Origin: Clostridiales bacterium
GTDB taxonomy: Bacteria; Bacillota; Clostridia; Oscillospirales; Oscillospiraceae
Assembly (NCBI GenBank): GCA_004555205.1
Contig: SFIY01000032.1
Coordinates: 1 to 18,457, forward strand
Direction of reading: 5' to 3'
Length of the DNA stretch: 18,457 bases
The notes beneath the pieces are model-generated. The model made no database searches. It saw nothing but the letters and a program-made list of their open reading frames with translations, and was not told the DNA's origin. Shown here in pieces: positions 7,137 through 13,958 of this stretch. Position numbers and translations under genes: made by a program. The first letter of the stretch is position 1; every line of letters starts with the position of its first letter.

Positions 7137-8015
7137 ATGCGAATTTTAAAGCTGAATATTACCGCCGAGGAGGAGGGCAAAAAGGTCAAGCAGCTCATGC
7201 GGGGCACATGGCAAATCTCCTCCGGCCTGCTCAAGTCGCTGAAATGGCGGGAAAATGCCATTCTGCTCAACGGTCTGCCGGTGACAGTGGCCGCCATTGT
7301 GCATGCCGGTGACGAATTGACCGTCAATATCGCCGATGACGGCGAGCTAAGTCCCCACATCATTCCGGTGGATTATCCGCTGGACATCCTTTTCGAGGAC
7401 GATGATCTGCTGATTTTGAATAAACCCGCCGGTATCGCGGTCCACTCTGCCGCCCTGACACAGGAAACCGTCACCGTGGCAGGCGCCGTGGCCCACTATT
7501 TGGGTGATACGCCCTTCCATCCTGTCAACCGCCTGGACCGCGGCGTAACCGGCGTGATGGTGGTGGCGAAAAACGGCTATATGCACCGGCGCTGCATGGC
7601 CCTTTTGCACAGCGACGATTTCCGCCGTGAATATCGCGGTATCTGCGAAGGGATTCCTGTCCCTGCGCTCGGTACGGTGGATTTGCCTATCGGCCGTGAT
7701 CCCGATTCCGTGCTGAAACGCTGTATTGACCCCAACGGTCTGGATTCCCATACGGTGTATGAAGTGCTGCAAGCAAGCACTTCCCGTTCTCTGCTGCGTC
7801 TGCGTCCTTTGACCGGCCGCACGCACCAGCTGCGCCTGCATATGGCCGCCATCGGGCATCCGCTGGTGGGCGACTGGCTCTACGGCACGGAAGATCGCGA
7901 TTTGATTGCGCGGCCTGCGCTGCACTCCTATGAATTATGGCTGCGCCATCCCCTGTCCGGTGAATGGCTCCATATCACCGCGCCGATTCCGGAAGATATG
8001 CGGAAACTGCTGTAA
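7137..8015 (+). CDS. RluA-family pseudouridine synthase
   Basis: 292 residues. Enzymes of this family convert specific uridines in rRNA or tRNA to pseudouridine. An N-terminal S4-like RNA-binding region (about residues 10-65, with ISSGLLKSLKWRENAILLNG) precedes the catalytic domain. The catalytic motif is HPVNRLDRGVTG near residues 128-139, with Asp134 as the expected nucleophile. Downstream motifs LTGRTHQLRLHMAAIGHPLVG and GDWLYG complete the family pattern. ATG 7137 is preceded by GGGGGA; ATG 7125, four codons upstream in frame, is a possible alternative with a weaker ribosome site. It is a single-gene unit ending at a strong shared terminator. The target position (RluD-, RluC- or RluA-like) cannot be told from the sequence alone. 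Confidence 0.9.
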   Translation: MRILKLNITAEEEGKKVKQLMRGTWQISSGLLKSLKWRENAILLNGLPVTVAAIVHAGDELTVNIADDGELSPHIIPVDYPLDILFEDDDLLILNKPAGIAVHSAALTQETVTVAGAVAHYLGDTPFHPVNRLDRGVTGVMVVAKNGYMHRRCMALLHSDDFRREYRGICEGIPVPALGTVDLPIGRDPDSVLKRCIDPNGLDSHTVYEVLQASTSRSLLRLRPLTGRTHQLRLHMAAIGHPLVGDWLYGTEDRDLIARPALHSYELWLRHPLSGEWLHITAPIPEDMRKLL

Positions 8016-8018
8016 AAG

Positions 8019-8050
8019 AATGGCCTGCGGACTCCGCCGCAGGCCATTTT
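8019..8050. terminator. Bidirectional terminator between convergent genes
   Basis: A 12-base-pair stem (AATGGCCTGCGG at 8019-8030 with CCGCAGGCCATT at 8037-8048) has a six-base loop and a T4 run. It sits in the 36-base gap between the pseudouridine synthase (+) and the ABC permease (-) and can serve both. Confidence 0.8.
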
Positions 8051-8051
8051 C

Positions 8052-8696
8052 TTACAGATCTACTTTTTCATATCGCCCGGCAGCACAGCGGTAGGTCAGC
8101 AGCAGTCCTACCACATACACCGTCAAGCCCAGCAGCAAAATCGGCAGCTGCTTCATTTGACCGGCTGCATCCACGGCGTCCAACCACGCCATGCCGGGAA
8201 AATGCACCAGCGCCTCGCAGACCATCATGCCTATTGCCATGGGAATCACCGCTTTAAGATAGGACATACCCACCTTATAGGCTGTTCTGTAGAACTCACA
8301 CAGGAAGATGGCGTTGAAAATCGCATACAGCAGCAAAGCTGCGCCAAACAAGGTCACATTGGGGTCCATGCCCACTATATTACCGCCGTTGGGGTTGATA
8401 TGAACGGACAGCACCGCAAACGGCACGGCAATGACCAGCGAGGCCAGCTCGATCATCGCAATAAACAGCACGGAGGCCTTTACCGTGTCACGCTTACGGA
8501 TCGGCAGAACGGCGGCATAATACATATCCCGCTGTTCGCGGAGGTTCATAAAGGTGAAGAAAATGCCCAGCGTTACATAGAAAAATGCCACCGTATAGGG
8601 GTAGTTGGGGATGAGCAGCATGGCGCCGAACAGGCAGAATACCAGCGTCATCGGATGGCACACCAGACGAAATTGCTTATATAATAGAGCCTGCAT
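8052..8696 (-). CDS. ABC-2-type transporter permease
   Basis: 214 residues with about six hydrophobic segments, consistent with the membrane half of a small ABC exporter. The N-terminus MQALLYKQFRLV is the usual amphipathic start of such permeases; the first helix is LVFCLFGAMLLIP, and later ones include ILLLGLTVYVVGLLLTY. The loop NLREQRDMYYAAVLPIRKRDTVKA, containing the conserved LPIRKRDTVKAS-type segment, is seen in clostridial ABC-2 permeases partnered with AbrB-ATPase operons. ATG 8696 follows AAAGGAGG and overlaps the end of the ATPase gene by 20 bases, so translation is probably coupled. The substrate is unknown; related systems have been tied to antimicrobial peptide or lipid stress, but nothing here decides this. 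Confidence 0.8.
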   Translation of the reverse strand: MQALLYKQFRLVCHPMTLVFCLFGAMLLIPNYPYTVAFFYVTLGIFFTFMNLREQRDMYYAAVLPIRKRDTVKASVLFIAMIELASLVIAVPFAVLSVHINPNGGNIVGMDPNVTLFGAALLLYAIFNAIFLCEFYRTAYKVGMSYLKAVIPMAIGMMVCEALVHFPGMAWLDAVDAAGQMKQLPILLLGLTVYVVGLLLTYRCAAGRYEKVDL

Positions 8697-9414
8697 CCAA
8701 AGACCTCCTTTCTGCCGCAACGATGATCTCCTCCAGCGTTGTGCCAAGATGGGCATACTCTGTCAGGAAATCAGCCTTAGCGCCTGTATAGAAAATTTCG
8801 CCGTCTTTAATAAAGGTAATATGATCGGCGCACTTCTCCAGATCCGAAGTGATATGTGTGGAAAAGAGAATACTGCGGCTGCCGTCGGCAACGATGGCAC
8901 GAAACAGCTCCGTCAGTTCATCACGGGAAACGGGATCCAAGCCACTGGTCGGTTCGTCCAGAATCAACAGCTTCGCCTGATGGCTCAGCGCCAGGGCGAT
9001 GAGATACTTGACACGCATACCGTCGGAAAGCTCCCGCACTCGCTTGGTTTCATCAAGGCCGAACAGCGACAAATAGTGGCGATACTTCTCTTCCTCCCAG
9101 TTGGGGTAGAAGCGGCGGGTCACATCGGTGATCGTTTTGATCTTCTTCTGCGCATAAAAATCAATGCCGCCTAATACAACGCCGATGTTTTCTTTCATAT
9201 ATTGTTCATTTTGCGCAACATCTTGTTCCATAAAAGTCACCTGGCCCTTATCGGGATGCACCAGGCCCAAAATGGATTTCAGCGTGGTGGATTTCCCCGC
9301 GCCGTTGCGCCCGATAAACCCCATCACGGTGCCTTGGGGCAGTGCAAAGCTGACCTCCTTCAGCGTAAAGGACGGGTATGATTTGCAAAGCCCCTTCACG
9401 GTCAATACATTCAT
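8677..9414 (-). CDS. ABC transporter ATP-binding protein (exporter type)
   Basis: 245 residues forming one ATPase domain. Walker A is GRNGAGKST at 35-43, the signature is a variant ELSDGMRVKYLIAL, and Walker B with D-loop is LLILDEPTSGLD; the switch His is in FSTHITSDLE. The region normally holding the Q-loop glutamine reads ENIGVVLGG, as in many bacitracin/lantibiotic-type exporter ATPases. The ATG at 9414 shares an ATGA overlap with the stop of the upstream AbrB gene, and the 3' end overlaps the permease gene, so all three genes form one tightly coupled operon. It powers the permease at 8052-8696. The transported compound is unknown. Confidence 0.9.
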   Translation of the reverse strand: MNVLTVKGLCKSYPSFTLKEVSFALPQGTVMGFIGRNGAGKSTTLKSILGLVHPDKGQVTFMEQDVAQNEQYMKENIGVVLGGIDFYAQKKIKTITDVTRRFYPNWEEEKYRHYLSLFGLDETKRVRELSDGMRVKYLIALALSHQAKLLILDEPTSGLDPVSRDELTELFRAIVADGSRSILFSTHITSDLEKCADHITFIKDGEIFYTGAKADFLTEYAHLGTTLEEIIVAAERRSLDAGSII

Positions 9415-9659
9415 GCCTCATCCTCCTCCCCGTCGCCTTCCTCATCATTCACGATGCTGCGGAAGGTCTTACGCAGCATGGGGTTCAATTTATCCACCGT
9501 CTGCAGCGCCACGCCTTTTTTCCGATCTGCCAGCAGCACCATCGTATCCCCCGGTGCCACGCCGAACATCTCGCGCACTTCCTTGGGAATCACGATTTGC
9601 CCCTTGGGACCAAGCTTCACAGAAGCCATAAAATAGCGGTCTTCTTTCTTGTCGATCAT
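9411..9659 (-). CDS. AbrB/MazE/SpoVT-type DNA-binding regulator
   Basis: 82 residues. The swapped-hairpin AbrB fold is recognised from LGPKGQIVIPKEVREMFGV followed by PGDTMVLLADRKKGVAL, roughly residues 15-52. The rest is a short tail ending in an acidic run (DEEGDGEEDEA). Such proteins bind DNA as dimers and often repress their own operon. The start ATG 9659 follows GAGGTG; ATG at residue 11 is a less likely alternative. It is the first gene of the ABC transporter operon (ATGA overlap with the ATPase) and lies about 45 bases downstream of a near-consensus promoter. A toxin partner is absent, so an antitoxin role is unlikely; a regulator of the transporter operon is the natural reading. Confidence 0.85.
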   Translation of the reverse strand: MIDKKEDRYFMASVKLGPKGQIVIPKEVREMFGVAPGDTMVLLADRKKGVALQTVDKLNPMLRKTFRSIVNDEEGDGEEDEA

Positions 9660-9704
9660 CAGTACACCTCGTTCTTAATAGTATAACTTTTCTTACTTTT
9701 CTGT

Positions 9705-9733
9705 ATTTTAGCACCTTGTAGGGCAGTTGTCAA
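9705..9733 (-). promoter_or_regulatory. Promoter of the AbrB-ABC transporter operon
   Basis: On the minus strand TTGACA (9733-9728) and TAAAAT (9710-9705) are exactly 17 bases apart, a near-consensus sigma-A promoter. Its -35 box overlaps the -35 box of the opposing rsmA promoter by five bases, so only one polymerase could bind at a time. Confidence 0.75.
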
Positions 9734-9755
9734 GTCCCGCACTTTATGGTATAAT
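9727..9755 (+). promoter_or_regulatory. Promoter of rsmA, with extended -10
   Basis: TTGTCA at 9727-9732 and TATAAT at 9750-9755 are 17 bases apart, and TGG precedes the -10 to make it extended. Further extended -10-like elements, TGATATACT (9759-9767) and TGGTATACT (9771-9779), recur 12 bases apart downstream because of the tandem repeat. Confidence 0.7.
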
Positions 9756-9780
9756 TTATGATATACTTTATGGTATACTT
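9741..9780. repeat. Three tandem 12-base repeats in the divergent regulatory region
   Basis: Units ACTTTATGGTAT (9741-9752), AATTTATGATAT (9753-9764) and ACTTTATGGTAT (9765-9776) are followed by a partial ACTT (9777-9780). Units one and three are identical; unit two differs at two positions. Across the junctions they form ATAC-N6-GTAT-like imperfect palindromes. Their place between the AbrB operon and rsmA makes them candidate operator sites for the AbrB-like protein. Confidence 0.75.
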
Positions 9781-9809
9781 TTCCCATTCCACCAAAGGAG
9801 GTCACGGAA

Positions 9810-10667
9810 ATGAATCTATGTGACCGCAACGATATTCAAAATTTGCTGGCTCGCCACGGATTTCGCTTTGCCAAGTCGCTGGGCCAGAATTTTCTCATTG
9901 AGGACTGGGTGCCCCGGGATATTGCCGAGGCATGCATCGTCGATAAGCAGACCGGCGTACTGGAGATCGGGCCGGGGATCGGGCCGCTGACACAGCAGCT
10001 TGCCAGGCGCGCCGCCAAAGTGGTTTCCGTGGAATTGGATCGGCGTCTGTACCCGATTCTGGCGGAAACCATGGCGGATTTTGACAACTTCACCCTTGTG
10101 CCCGGCGATATTATGAAGTGCGATCTGAAGGCGCTGGTGGCCGAGCATTTTGACGGTCTGCGGCCGATTTTGTGCGCCAATCTGCCCTATCAGATCACAA
10201 CGCCGGTGCTGACCGCCTGCGTGGAAAGCGGCTGCTTTGACAGCTTGACGGTGCTGATTCAAAAGGAGGTCGCCCAGCGGATCTGCGCCAAGCCGGGCAC
10301 GGCAGATTACGGCGCCTTTACCCTTTTGATGCAGTATTACACGGAACCGGAGCTGCTTTTCACCGTGCCCAACACCTGTTTCCTGCCATCTCCCAAGGTC
10401 ACCTCTGCCGTGATCCACTGCCCCGTGCGGAAAGCGCCGCCGGTAGAGGTCGTCTCCGAAGCGGCGCTGTGGCGCACGGTGCGCGCCGGTTTCGCCCTGC
10501 GGCGCAAGACGCTGGTCAACTCCCTGCAGACCGGCTGGCCGCTGCCCAAGGAGCAGCTCACGCAGATCCTCACGGATTGCGGTCTGCGCCCCGATATTCG
10601 CGGCGAGCGGCTCAGTTTGGAAGACTATGCCCGCTTAGCCAACGCGTTATCTGCAATAAATCCATAA
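9810..10667 (+). CDS. rsmA: 16S rRNA dimethyladenosine transferase RsmA (KsgA)
   Basis: 285 residues, the normal length. The enzyme uses S-adenosylmethionine to dimethylate two adjacent adenines in helix 45 of 16S rRNA, a late step in small-subunit maturation. N-terminal FAKSLGQNFLIED is the family hallmark; SAM motif I is VLEIGPGIGPLTQQL near residues 50-64; the catalytic motif CANLPYQITTPVL has NLPY at 124-127; FLPSPKVTSAVIHC follows, as in other KsgA proteins. A perfect AAAGGAGG precedes ATG 9810. It is transcribed alone from the divergent promoter region and ends at a strong terminator shared with yqeC. Confidence 0.97.
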   Translation: MNLCDRNDIQNLLARHGFRFAKSLGQNFLIEDWVPRDIAEACIVDKQTGVLEIGPGIGPLTQQLARRAAKVVSVELDRRLYPILAETMADFDNFTLVPGDIMKCDLKALVAEHFDGLRPILCANLPYQITTPVLTACVESGCFDSLTVLIQKEVAQRICAKPGTADYGAFTLLMQYYTEPELLFTVPNTCFLPSPKVTSAVIHCPVRKAPPVEVVSEAALWRTVRAGFALRRKTLVNSLQTGWPLPKEQLTQILTDCGLRPDIRGERLSLEDYARLANALSAINP

Positions 10668-10703
10668 AAAACGGCTGCAAGTACCGCCTTGCAGCCGTTT
10701 TTT
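10666..10703. terminator. Bidirectional terminator between rsmA and yqeC
   Basis: A perfect 16-base-pair stem (10666-10681 with 10688-10703) carries A6 on one side and T6 on the other around a six-base loop. It serves both convergent genes; the left arm begins at the last base of the rsmA stop region. Confidence 0.9.
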
Positions 10704-10704
10704 C

Positions 10705-11364
10705 TTATCGAACGATTTTCCAGTTCTTATCGCGCAGCGACCCTGCCACGATCGGACAATCCAGAATCTCCGCCAACTGCCGGACCTGCTCCCATTCCTT
10801 CTCGGTATCCGTCTGGTTGACAAATATCCGGTCATGGAAGCCCTCACGCTTGACCACCTTGGCCGCCACGGCAGGCGATATGGAGCGGTTTTCCGGCACG
10901 CCGGCGAGCTTTGCATATATGGCAGGACGATGTGCCGCCTTGCTGATGGGTTTGCCGAAACCGTCGGCGCCCAGCACCAGAACGGTATTGCCGCACCGCT
11001 CCGGGATCACCGGTTCCCATGCTTCATGGGCCTTAAAGGGCCGGCCGGCAGAGCCGTCCGCCTCCACCAGCACATAATCGGCACGATCCTCCCAGCGGAA
11101 ATGGGGCGTTGTCAATTTCCCCTGTGCAGTAGGTGTACCGGCGCAAGCCACACCATAGTGGGACAAAGCCTCGATCAGCTTATCCACTTCCCCTACCACC
11201 GGCAGATGCTCCGGCGGCCAAATCTTCGTTGTGGTACACACCAATACCGTACCGCGATCACGCAATTCCTCAGCCAGATGGTATAACAGCGAGGTCTTGC
11301 CGCCGCCGCCGATCAGCGCCGTGACGCCCGGCTTGACCTGCAGCAAATCGCACAGTTTTTCCAT
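10705..11364 (-). CDS. yqeC: Selenium-dependent hydroxylase accessory protein YqeC
   Basis: 219 residues. YqeC proteins co-occur with selenium-dependent molybdenum hydroxylases (for example xanthine dehydrogenase types) and are thought to help make or insert their labile selenium cofactor; the exact reaction is not settled. Visible hallmarks are the P-loop IGGGGKTSLLYHLA near residues 18-31, TTTKIWPPEHLP, and the central YVLVEADGSAGRPFKAHEAW, which typifies the family. ATG 11364 is preceded by GGAGA. It is transcribed alone, convergent with rsmA and divergent from nrdD. No selenium hydroxylase, selD or yqeB gene is in the window, so the partner enzyme must be elsewhere. Confidence 0.88.
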   Translation of the reverse strand: MEKLCDLLQVKPGVTALIGGGGKTSLLYHLAEELRDRGTVLVCTTTKIWPPEHLPVVGEVDKLIEALSHYGVACAGTPTAQGKLTTPHFRWEDRADYVLVEADGSAGRPFKAHEAWEPVIPERCGNTVLVLGADGFGKPISKAAHRPAIYAKLAGVPENRSISPAVAAKVVKREGFHDRIFVNQTDTEKEWEQVRQLAEILDCPIVAGSLRDKNWKIVR

Positions 11365-11398
11365 ATCATGTCTCCTCGTTTCCCGGTTTCTTATCCAC

Positions 11399-11407
11399 AG
11401 TATACCA
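11399..11407 (-). promoter_or_regulatory. Possible extended -10 promoter of yqeC
   Basis: On the minus strand TGGTATACT is a good extended -10 element, 35 bases before ATG 11364. No clear -35 box is found at 16-18 bases upstream, which extended -10 promoters can tolerate. Confidence 0.5.
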
Positions 11408-11484
11408 CACTTATTGTAAAATGGCGATAAAAAGTGCGGATCCTTCGCAAAAGAAGTACAAAATACGGCCCTTTCATAAACAGC

Positions 11485-11500
11485 CCTCTATATCTTGTGG
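11485..11500 (+). promoter_or_regulatory. NrdR-box-like site 1
   Basis: CCTCTATATCTTGTGG matches the NrdR box consensus ACACTATATATTGTGT at 12 of 16 positions, with the core CTATAT and half-site TTGTG intact. It starts 34 bases before site 2, the first pair upstream of nrdD. Confidence 0.6.
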
Positions 11501-11518
11501 CTCAAACCGGAGGATCAC

Positions 11519-11534
11519 GCCCTATATATTGTAT
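11519..11534 (+). promoter_or_regulatory. NrdR-box-like site 2
   Basis: GCCCTATATATTGTAT matches the NrdR box consensus at 13 of 16 positions, the best of the four, including an unbroken CTATATATTGT. It pairs with site 1. Confidence 0.65.
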
Positions 11535-11583
11535 TATTTGTGAAGATTTGCCAAAATTTATCCATAAATTTTGTTGCTTCTCT

Positions 11584-11599
11584 CCCCTATATTTTGTTA
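11584..11599 (+). promoter_or_regulatory. NrdR-box-like site 3
   Basis: CCCCTATATTTTGTTA matches the NrdR consensus at 11 of 16 positions. It starts 32 bases (about three helical turns) before site 4, the spacing expected of a functional NrdR pair. Confidence 0.55.
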
Positions 11600-11607
11600 A
11601 TGTGCTC

Positions 11608-11636
11608 TTGCAAAAACGCAAGATATAGGTTATTAT
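11608..11636 (+). promoter_or_regulatory. Promoter of nrdD
   Basis: TTGCAA at 11608-11613 and TATTAT at 11631-11636 are 17 bases apart. NrdR-like site 4 fills the spacer and touches the -10, so repressor binding would block polymerase. The transcript would start near 11643, some 54 bases before the nrdD ATG. Confidence 0.6.
11616..11631 (-). promoter_or_regulatory. NrdR-box-like site 4, inside the nrdD promoter
   Basis: ACGCAAGATATAGGTT matches the reverse orientation of the NrdR consensus at 12 of 16 positions. It lies between the -35 and -10 boxes of the proposed nrdD promoter. Confidence 0.6.
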
Positions 11637-11696
11637 AAAGGCAAGCGCTTTTAGATTTACAAAAGATTGCCGTGGGCAGTACGGGAGGGAACTTGT

Positions 11697-13895
11697 ATGA
11701 AAATTATCAAGCGAAATGGCTCTGAGGTCATATTTGATATTACCAAAATTATCATCGCTGTCACCAAGGCGAACGACTCCGTGGAAGATGTGGATCGCAT
11801 GACCCCTGTTCAGATCCAGCGGATCGCCGAGTCTGTTGAGCTGCAGTGCCAGAGGATGAACCGTGCCCCCACCGTGGAGGAAATCCAGGATATGGTGGAG
11901 CACCAAATCATGGCGCACGGCGCCTTCGAAGTGGCCAAGCACTATATCACCTATCGCTACACCCGCAGCCTGGTGCGCAAATCCAACACCACCGATGACA
12001 AGATTTTGTCTCTGATCGAGTGCAACAACGAAGAGGCCAAGCAGGAGAACTCCAACAAGAACCCTGTGGTCAACTCCACCCAGCGCGACTATATGGCCGG
12101 TGAGGTCAGCCGCGATCTGAGTGAGCGTATTTTGCTGCCCCGGGATGTGGTGGAGGCACACCGTGAGGGTATTATCCATTTCCACGACAGCGATTACTAT
12201 GCCCAGCATATGCACAACTGCGATCTGGTGAATCTGGAGGACATGCTGCAAAACGGCACCGTTATCACCGGCACCATGATCGAGAAGCCCCATTCCTTTG
12301 CCACCGCCTGCAATATCGCCACCCAGATCGTGGCGCAGGTGGCCAGCAATCAGTACGGCGGTCAGTCCATCAGCCTGACCCATCTGGCGCCCTTTGTGGA
12401 GGTCAGCCGTCAAAAGCTGCGTGCCAGCATCCGGGATGAGTTCGACGCCTCCGGCATCGTGGTGGACAGCGAAAAGATCAACGCCATTGCTGAAAAGCGC
12501 CTGCGCGAGGAGATCCGCCGCGGCGTACAGACCATCCAGTATCAGGTGGTCACCCTGCTGACCACCAACGGTCAGGCCCCCTTCATCACCGTGTTCATGT
12601 ATTTGAACGAAGCCCGTTCCCAGCAGGAGAAGGACGACCTGGCGGTCATCATTGAGGAAATGCTGGAGCAGCGCTATCAGGGCGTCAAGAACGAAAAGGG
12701 CGTGTGGGTCACCCCCGCCTTCCCCAAGCTGATCTATGTGCTGGAGGAGGACAACATTACCGAGGACAGCAAGTATTGGTATCTGACCAAGCTGGCTGCC
12801 AAGTGCACCGCTAAGCGCATGGTGCCCGACTATATCAGCGAAAAGAAAATGCTGGAGCTCAAGGGCGATGTGTATGTGTGTATGGGCTGCCGCAGCTTCC
12901 TGACACCCGACCGCTTTACCGACGCCGGTATCGGCAATATCGCCAACGCCGGCAACTACGAGCCGGGCAAGCATAAGTATTACGGCCGTTTCAACCAGGG
13001 CGTTGTGACCATCAACCTGCCCGATGTGGCACTGTCCTCCGGCGGCAATATCGAAAAGTTCTGGAGCATCTTTGATGAGCGTCTGGAGCTGTGCCACAAG
13101 GCCCTGCTGTGCCGCCACGAGCGCCTGAAGGGCACCCTGTCCGATGCCGCTCCCATTCTGTGGCAATACGGCGCACTGGCCCGCCTGCAGAAGGGTGAGC
13201 CCATCGACAAGCTGCTCTACGGCGGTTATTCCACCATTTCCCTGGGCTATGCCGGCCTTTATGAGTGCGTAAAGTACATGACCGGAAAGTCCCATACCGA
13301 TCCCTCTGCCACGCCCTTTGCGCTGGATATCATGAAGCGCATGAACGATGCCTGCGCCAAGTGGAAGAAAGAGAGCAATATCGACTTCTCCCTCTACGGC
13401 ACACCGCTGGAGTCCACCACCTATAAGTTTGCCAAGGGTCTGCAGAAGCGCTTTGGCATCATTGAGGGGATCACCGATAAGGGCTACATCACCAATAGCT
13501 ATCACGTCCATGTGACCGAGCCTATCGACGCGTTCAAGAAACTGGAGTTCGAGGCACAGTTCCAGCACCTGTCCCCCGGCGGCGCCATCAGCTATGTGGA
13601 GGTGCCGGATATGCAGAACAATCTGGACGCCGTGCTGGAGGTCATGAAGTTTATCTACGATCATATCATCTACGCAGAGCTGAACACCAAGAGCGACTAC
13701 TGCCAGGTCTGCGGCTGGGACGGCGAGATCGAGATCAAGGAAGAAGACGGCAAGCTGATTTGGAAATGCCCCAACTGCGGCAACACCGATCAGGACAAGA
13801 TGAATGTGGCACGCCGCACCTGCGGTTATATCGGTACACAGTTCTGGAATCAGGGCCGCACGCAGGAAATCAAGGACCGCGTGCTGCATCTGTAA
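11697..13895 (+). CDS. nrdD: Anaerobic ribonucleoside-triphosphate reductase NrdD
   Basis: 732 residues. The oxygen-sensitive class III enzyme reduces ribonucleoside triphosphates to deoxyribonucleotides for DNA synthesis, using a glycyl radical. The N-terminus (MKIIKRNGSEVIFDITKI and about 90 residues on) is an ATP-cone domain for allosteric control. The C-terminus has four zinc-binding cysteines (CQVCG and CPNCG) followed by the radical loop RRTCGYIG, with Gly710 the expected radical site 22 residues from the end. Internal landmarks are HDSDYYAQHMHNCDL, VASNQYGGQSISL and CMGCRSFLTP. ATG 11697 follows GGGAGGGA. nrdG, its activase, lies 63 bases downstream. Probable control by NrdR is indicated by four upstream sites. 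Confidence 0.97.
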   Translation: MKIIKRNGSEVIFDITKIIIAVTKANDSVEDVDRMTPVQIQRIAESVELQCQRMNRAPTVEEIQDMVEHQIMAHGAFEVAKHYITYRYTRSLVRKSNTTDDKILSLIECNNEEAKQENSNKNPVVNSTQRDYMAGEVSRDLSERILLPRDVVEAHREGIIHFHDSDYYAQHMHNCDLVNLEDMLQNGTVITGTMIEKPHSFATACNIATQIVAQVASNQYGGQSISLTHLAPFVEVSRQKLRASIRDEFDASGIVVDSEKINAIAEKRLREEIRRGVQTIQYQVVTLLTTNGQAPFITVFMYLNEARSQQEKDDLAVIIEEMLEQRYQGVKNEKGVWVTPAFPKLIYVLEEDNITEDSKYWYLTKLAAKCTAKRMVPDYISEKKMLELKGDVYVCMGCRSFLTPDRFTDAGIGNIANAGNYEPGKHKYYGRFNQGVVTINLPDVALSSGGNIEKFWSIFDERLELCHKALLCRHERLKGTLSDAAPILWQYGALARLQKGEPIDKLLYGGYSTISLGYAGLYECVKYMTGKSHTDPSATPFALDIMKRMNDACAKWKKESNIDFSLYGTPLESTTYKFAKGLQKRFGIIEGITDKGYITNSYHVHVTEPIDAFKKLEFEAQFQHLSPGGAISYVEVPDMQNNLDAVLEVMKFIYDHIIYAELNTKSDYCQVCGWDGEIEIKEEDGKLIWKCPNCGNTDQDKMNVARRTCGYIGTQFWNQGRTQEIKDRVLHL

Positions 13896-13910
13896 GCCAA
13901 ATGACAACCA

Positions 13911-13938
13911 AAAAAGGCGGGCAGATGTCCGCCTTTTT
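13911..13938 (+). terminator. Intrinsic terminator between nrdD and nrdG
   Basis: A 10-base-pair stem (AAAAAGGCGG with CCGCCTTTTT) with an eight-base loop ends in T5. It lies in the 63-base gap between nrdD and nrdG. No separate nrdG promoter is evident, so it probably attenuates rather than blocks, giving less NrdG than NrdD. Confidence 0.75.
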
Positions 13939-13958
13939 CTTTCCCAAAGGAGCCTATC

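Larger units (their letters stand above)
11365..11696. other. Regulatory region between yqeC and nrdD (332 bases, no gene)
   Basis: This AT-rich stretch holds the proposed yqeC promoter (minus strand), four NrdR-box-like sites, and the nrdD promoter. A 64-codon open frame at 11434-11628 has no ribosome site or recognisable protein features and coincides with the NrdR sites, so no gene is called. Confidence 0.7.

Noticed and set aside
9411..9659. AbrB-like protein as an antitoxin
   Set aside because: No toxin gene (MazF/PemK-like or other) is adjacent; the gene overlaps an ABC transporter ATPase gene, so a transcription regulator is more likely.
9741..9780. CRISPR-like array
   Set aside because: The 12-base units are contiguous with no spacers, and there are no cas genes; it is a promoter-region tandem repeat.
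11434..11628. Small 64-residue open frame upstream of nrdD
   Set aside because: No ribosome binding site, and it overlaps four NrdR-box-like sites and the nrdD promoter; better explained as regulatory DNA.
11502..13907. 801-codon open frame antisense to nrdD
   Set aside because: It mirrors nrdD, whose family match, ribosome site and glycyl-radical motif are unambiguous. The antisense translation is rich in L, H, V and G with no domain pattern, a GC-bias shadow.
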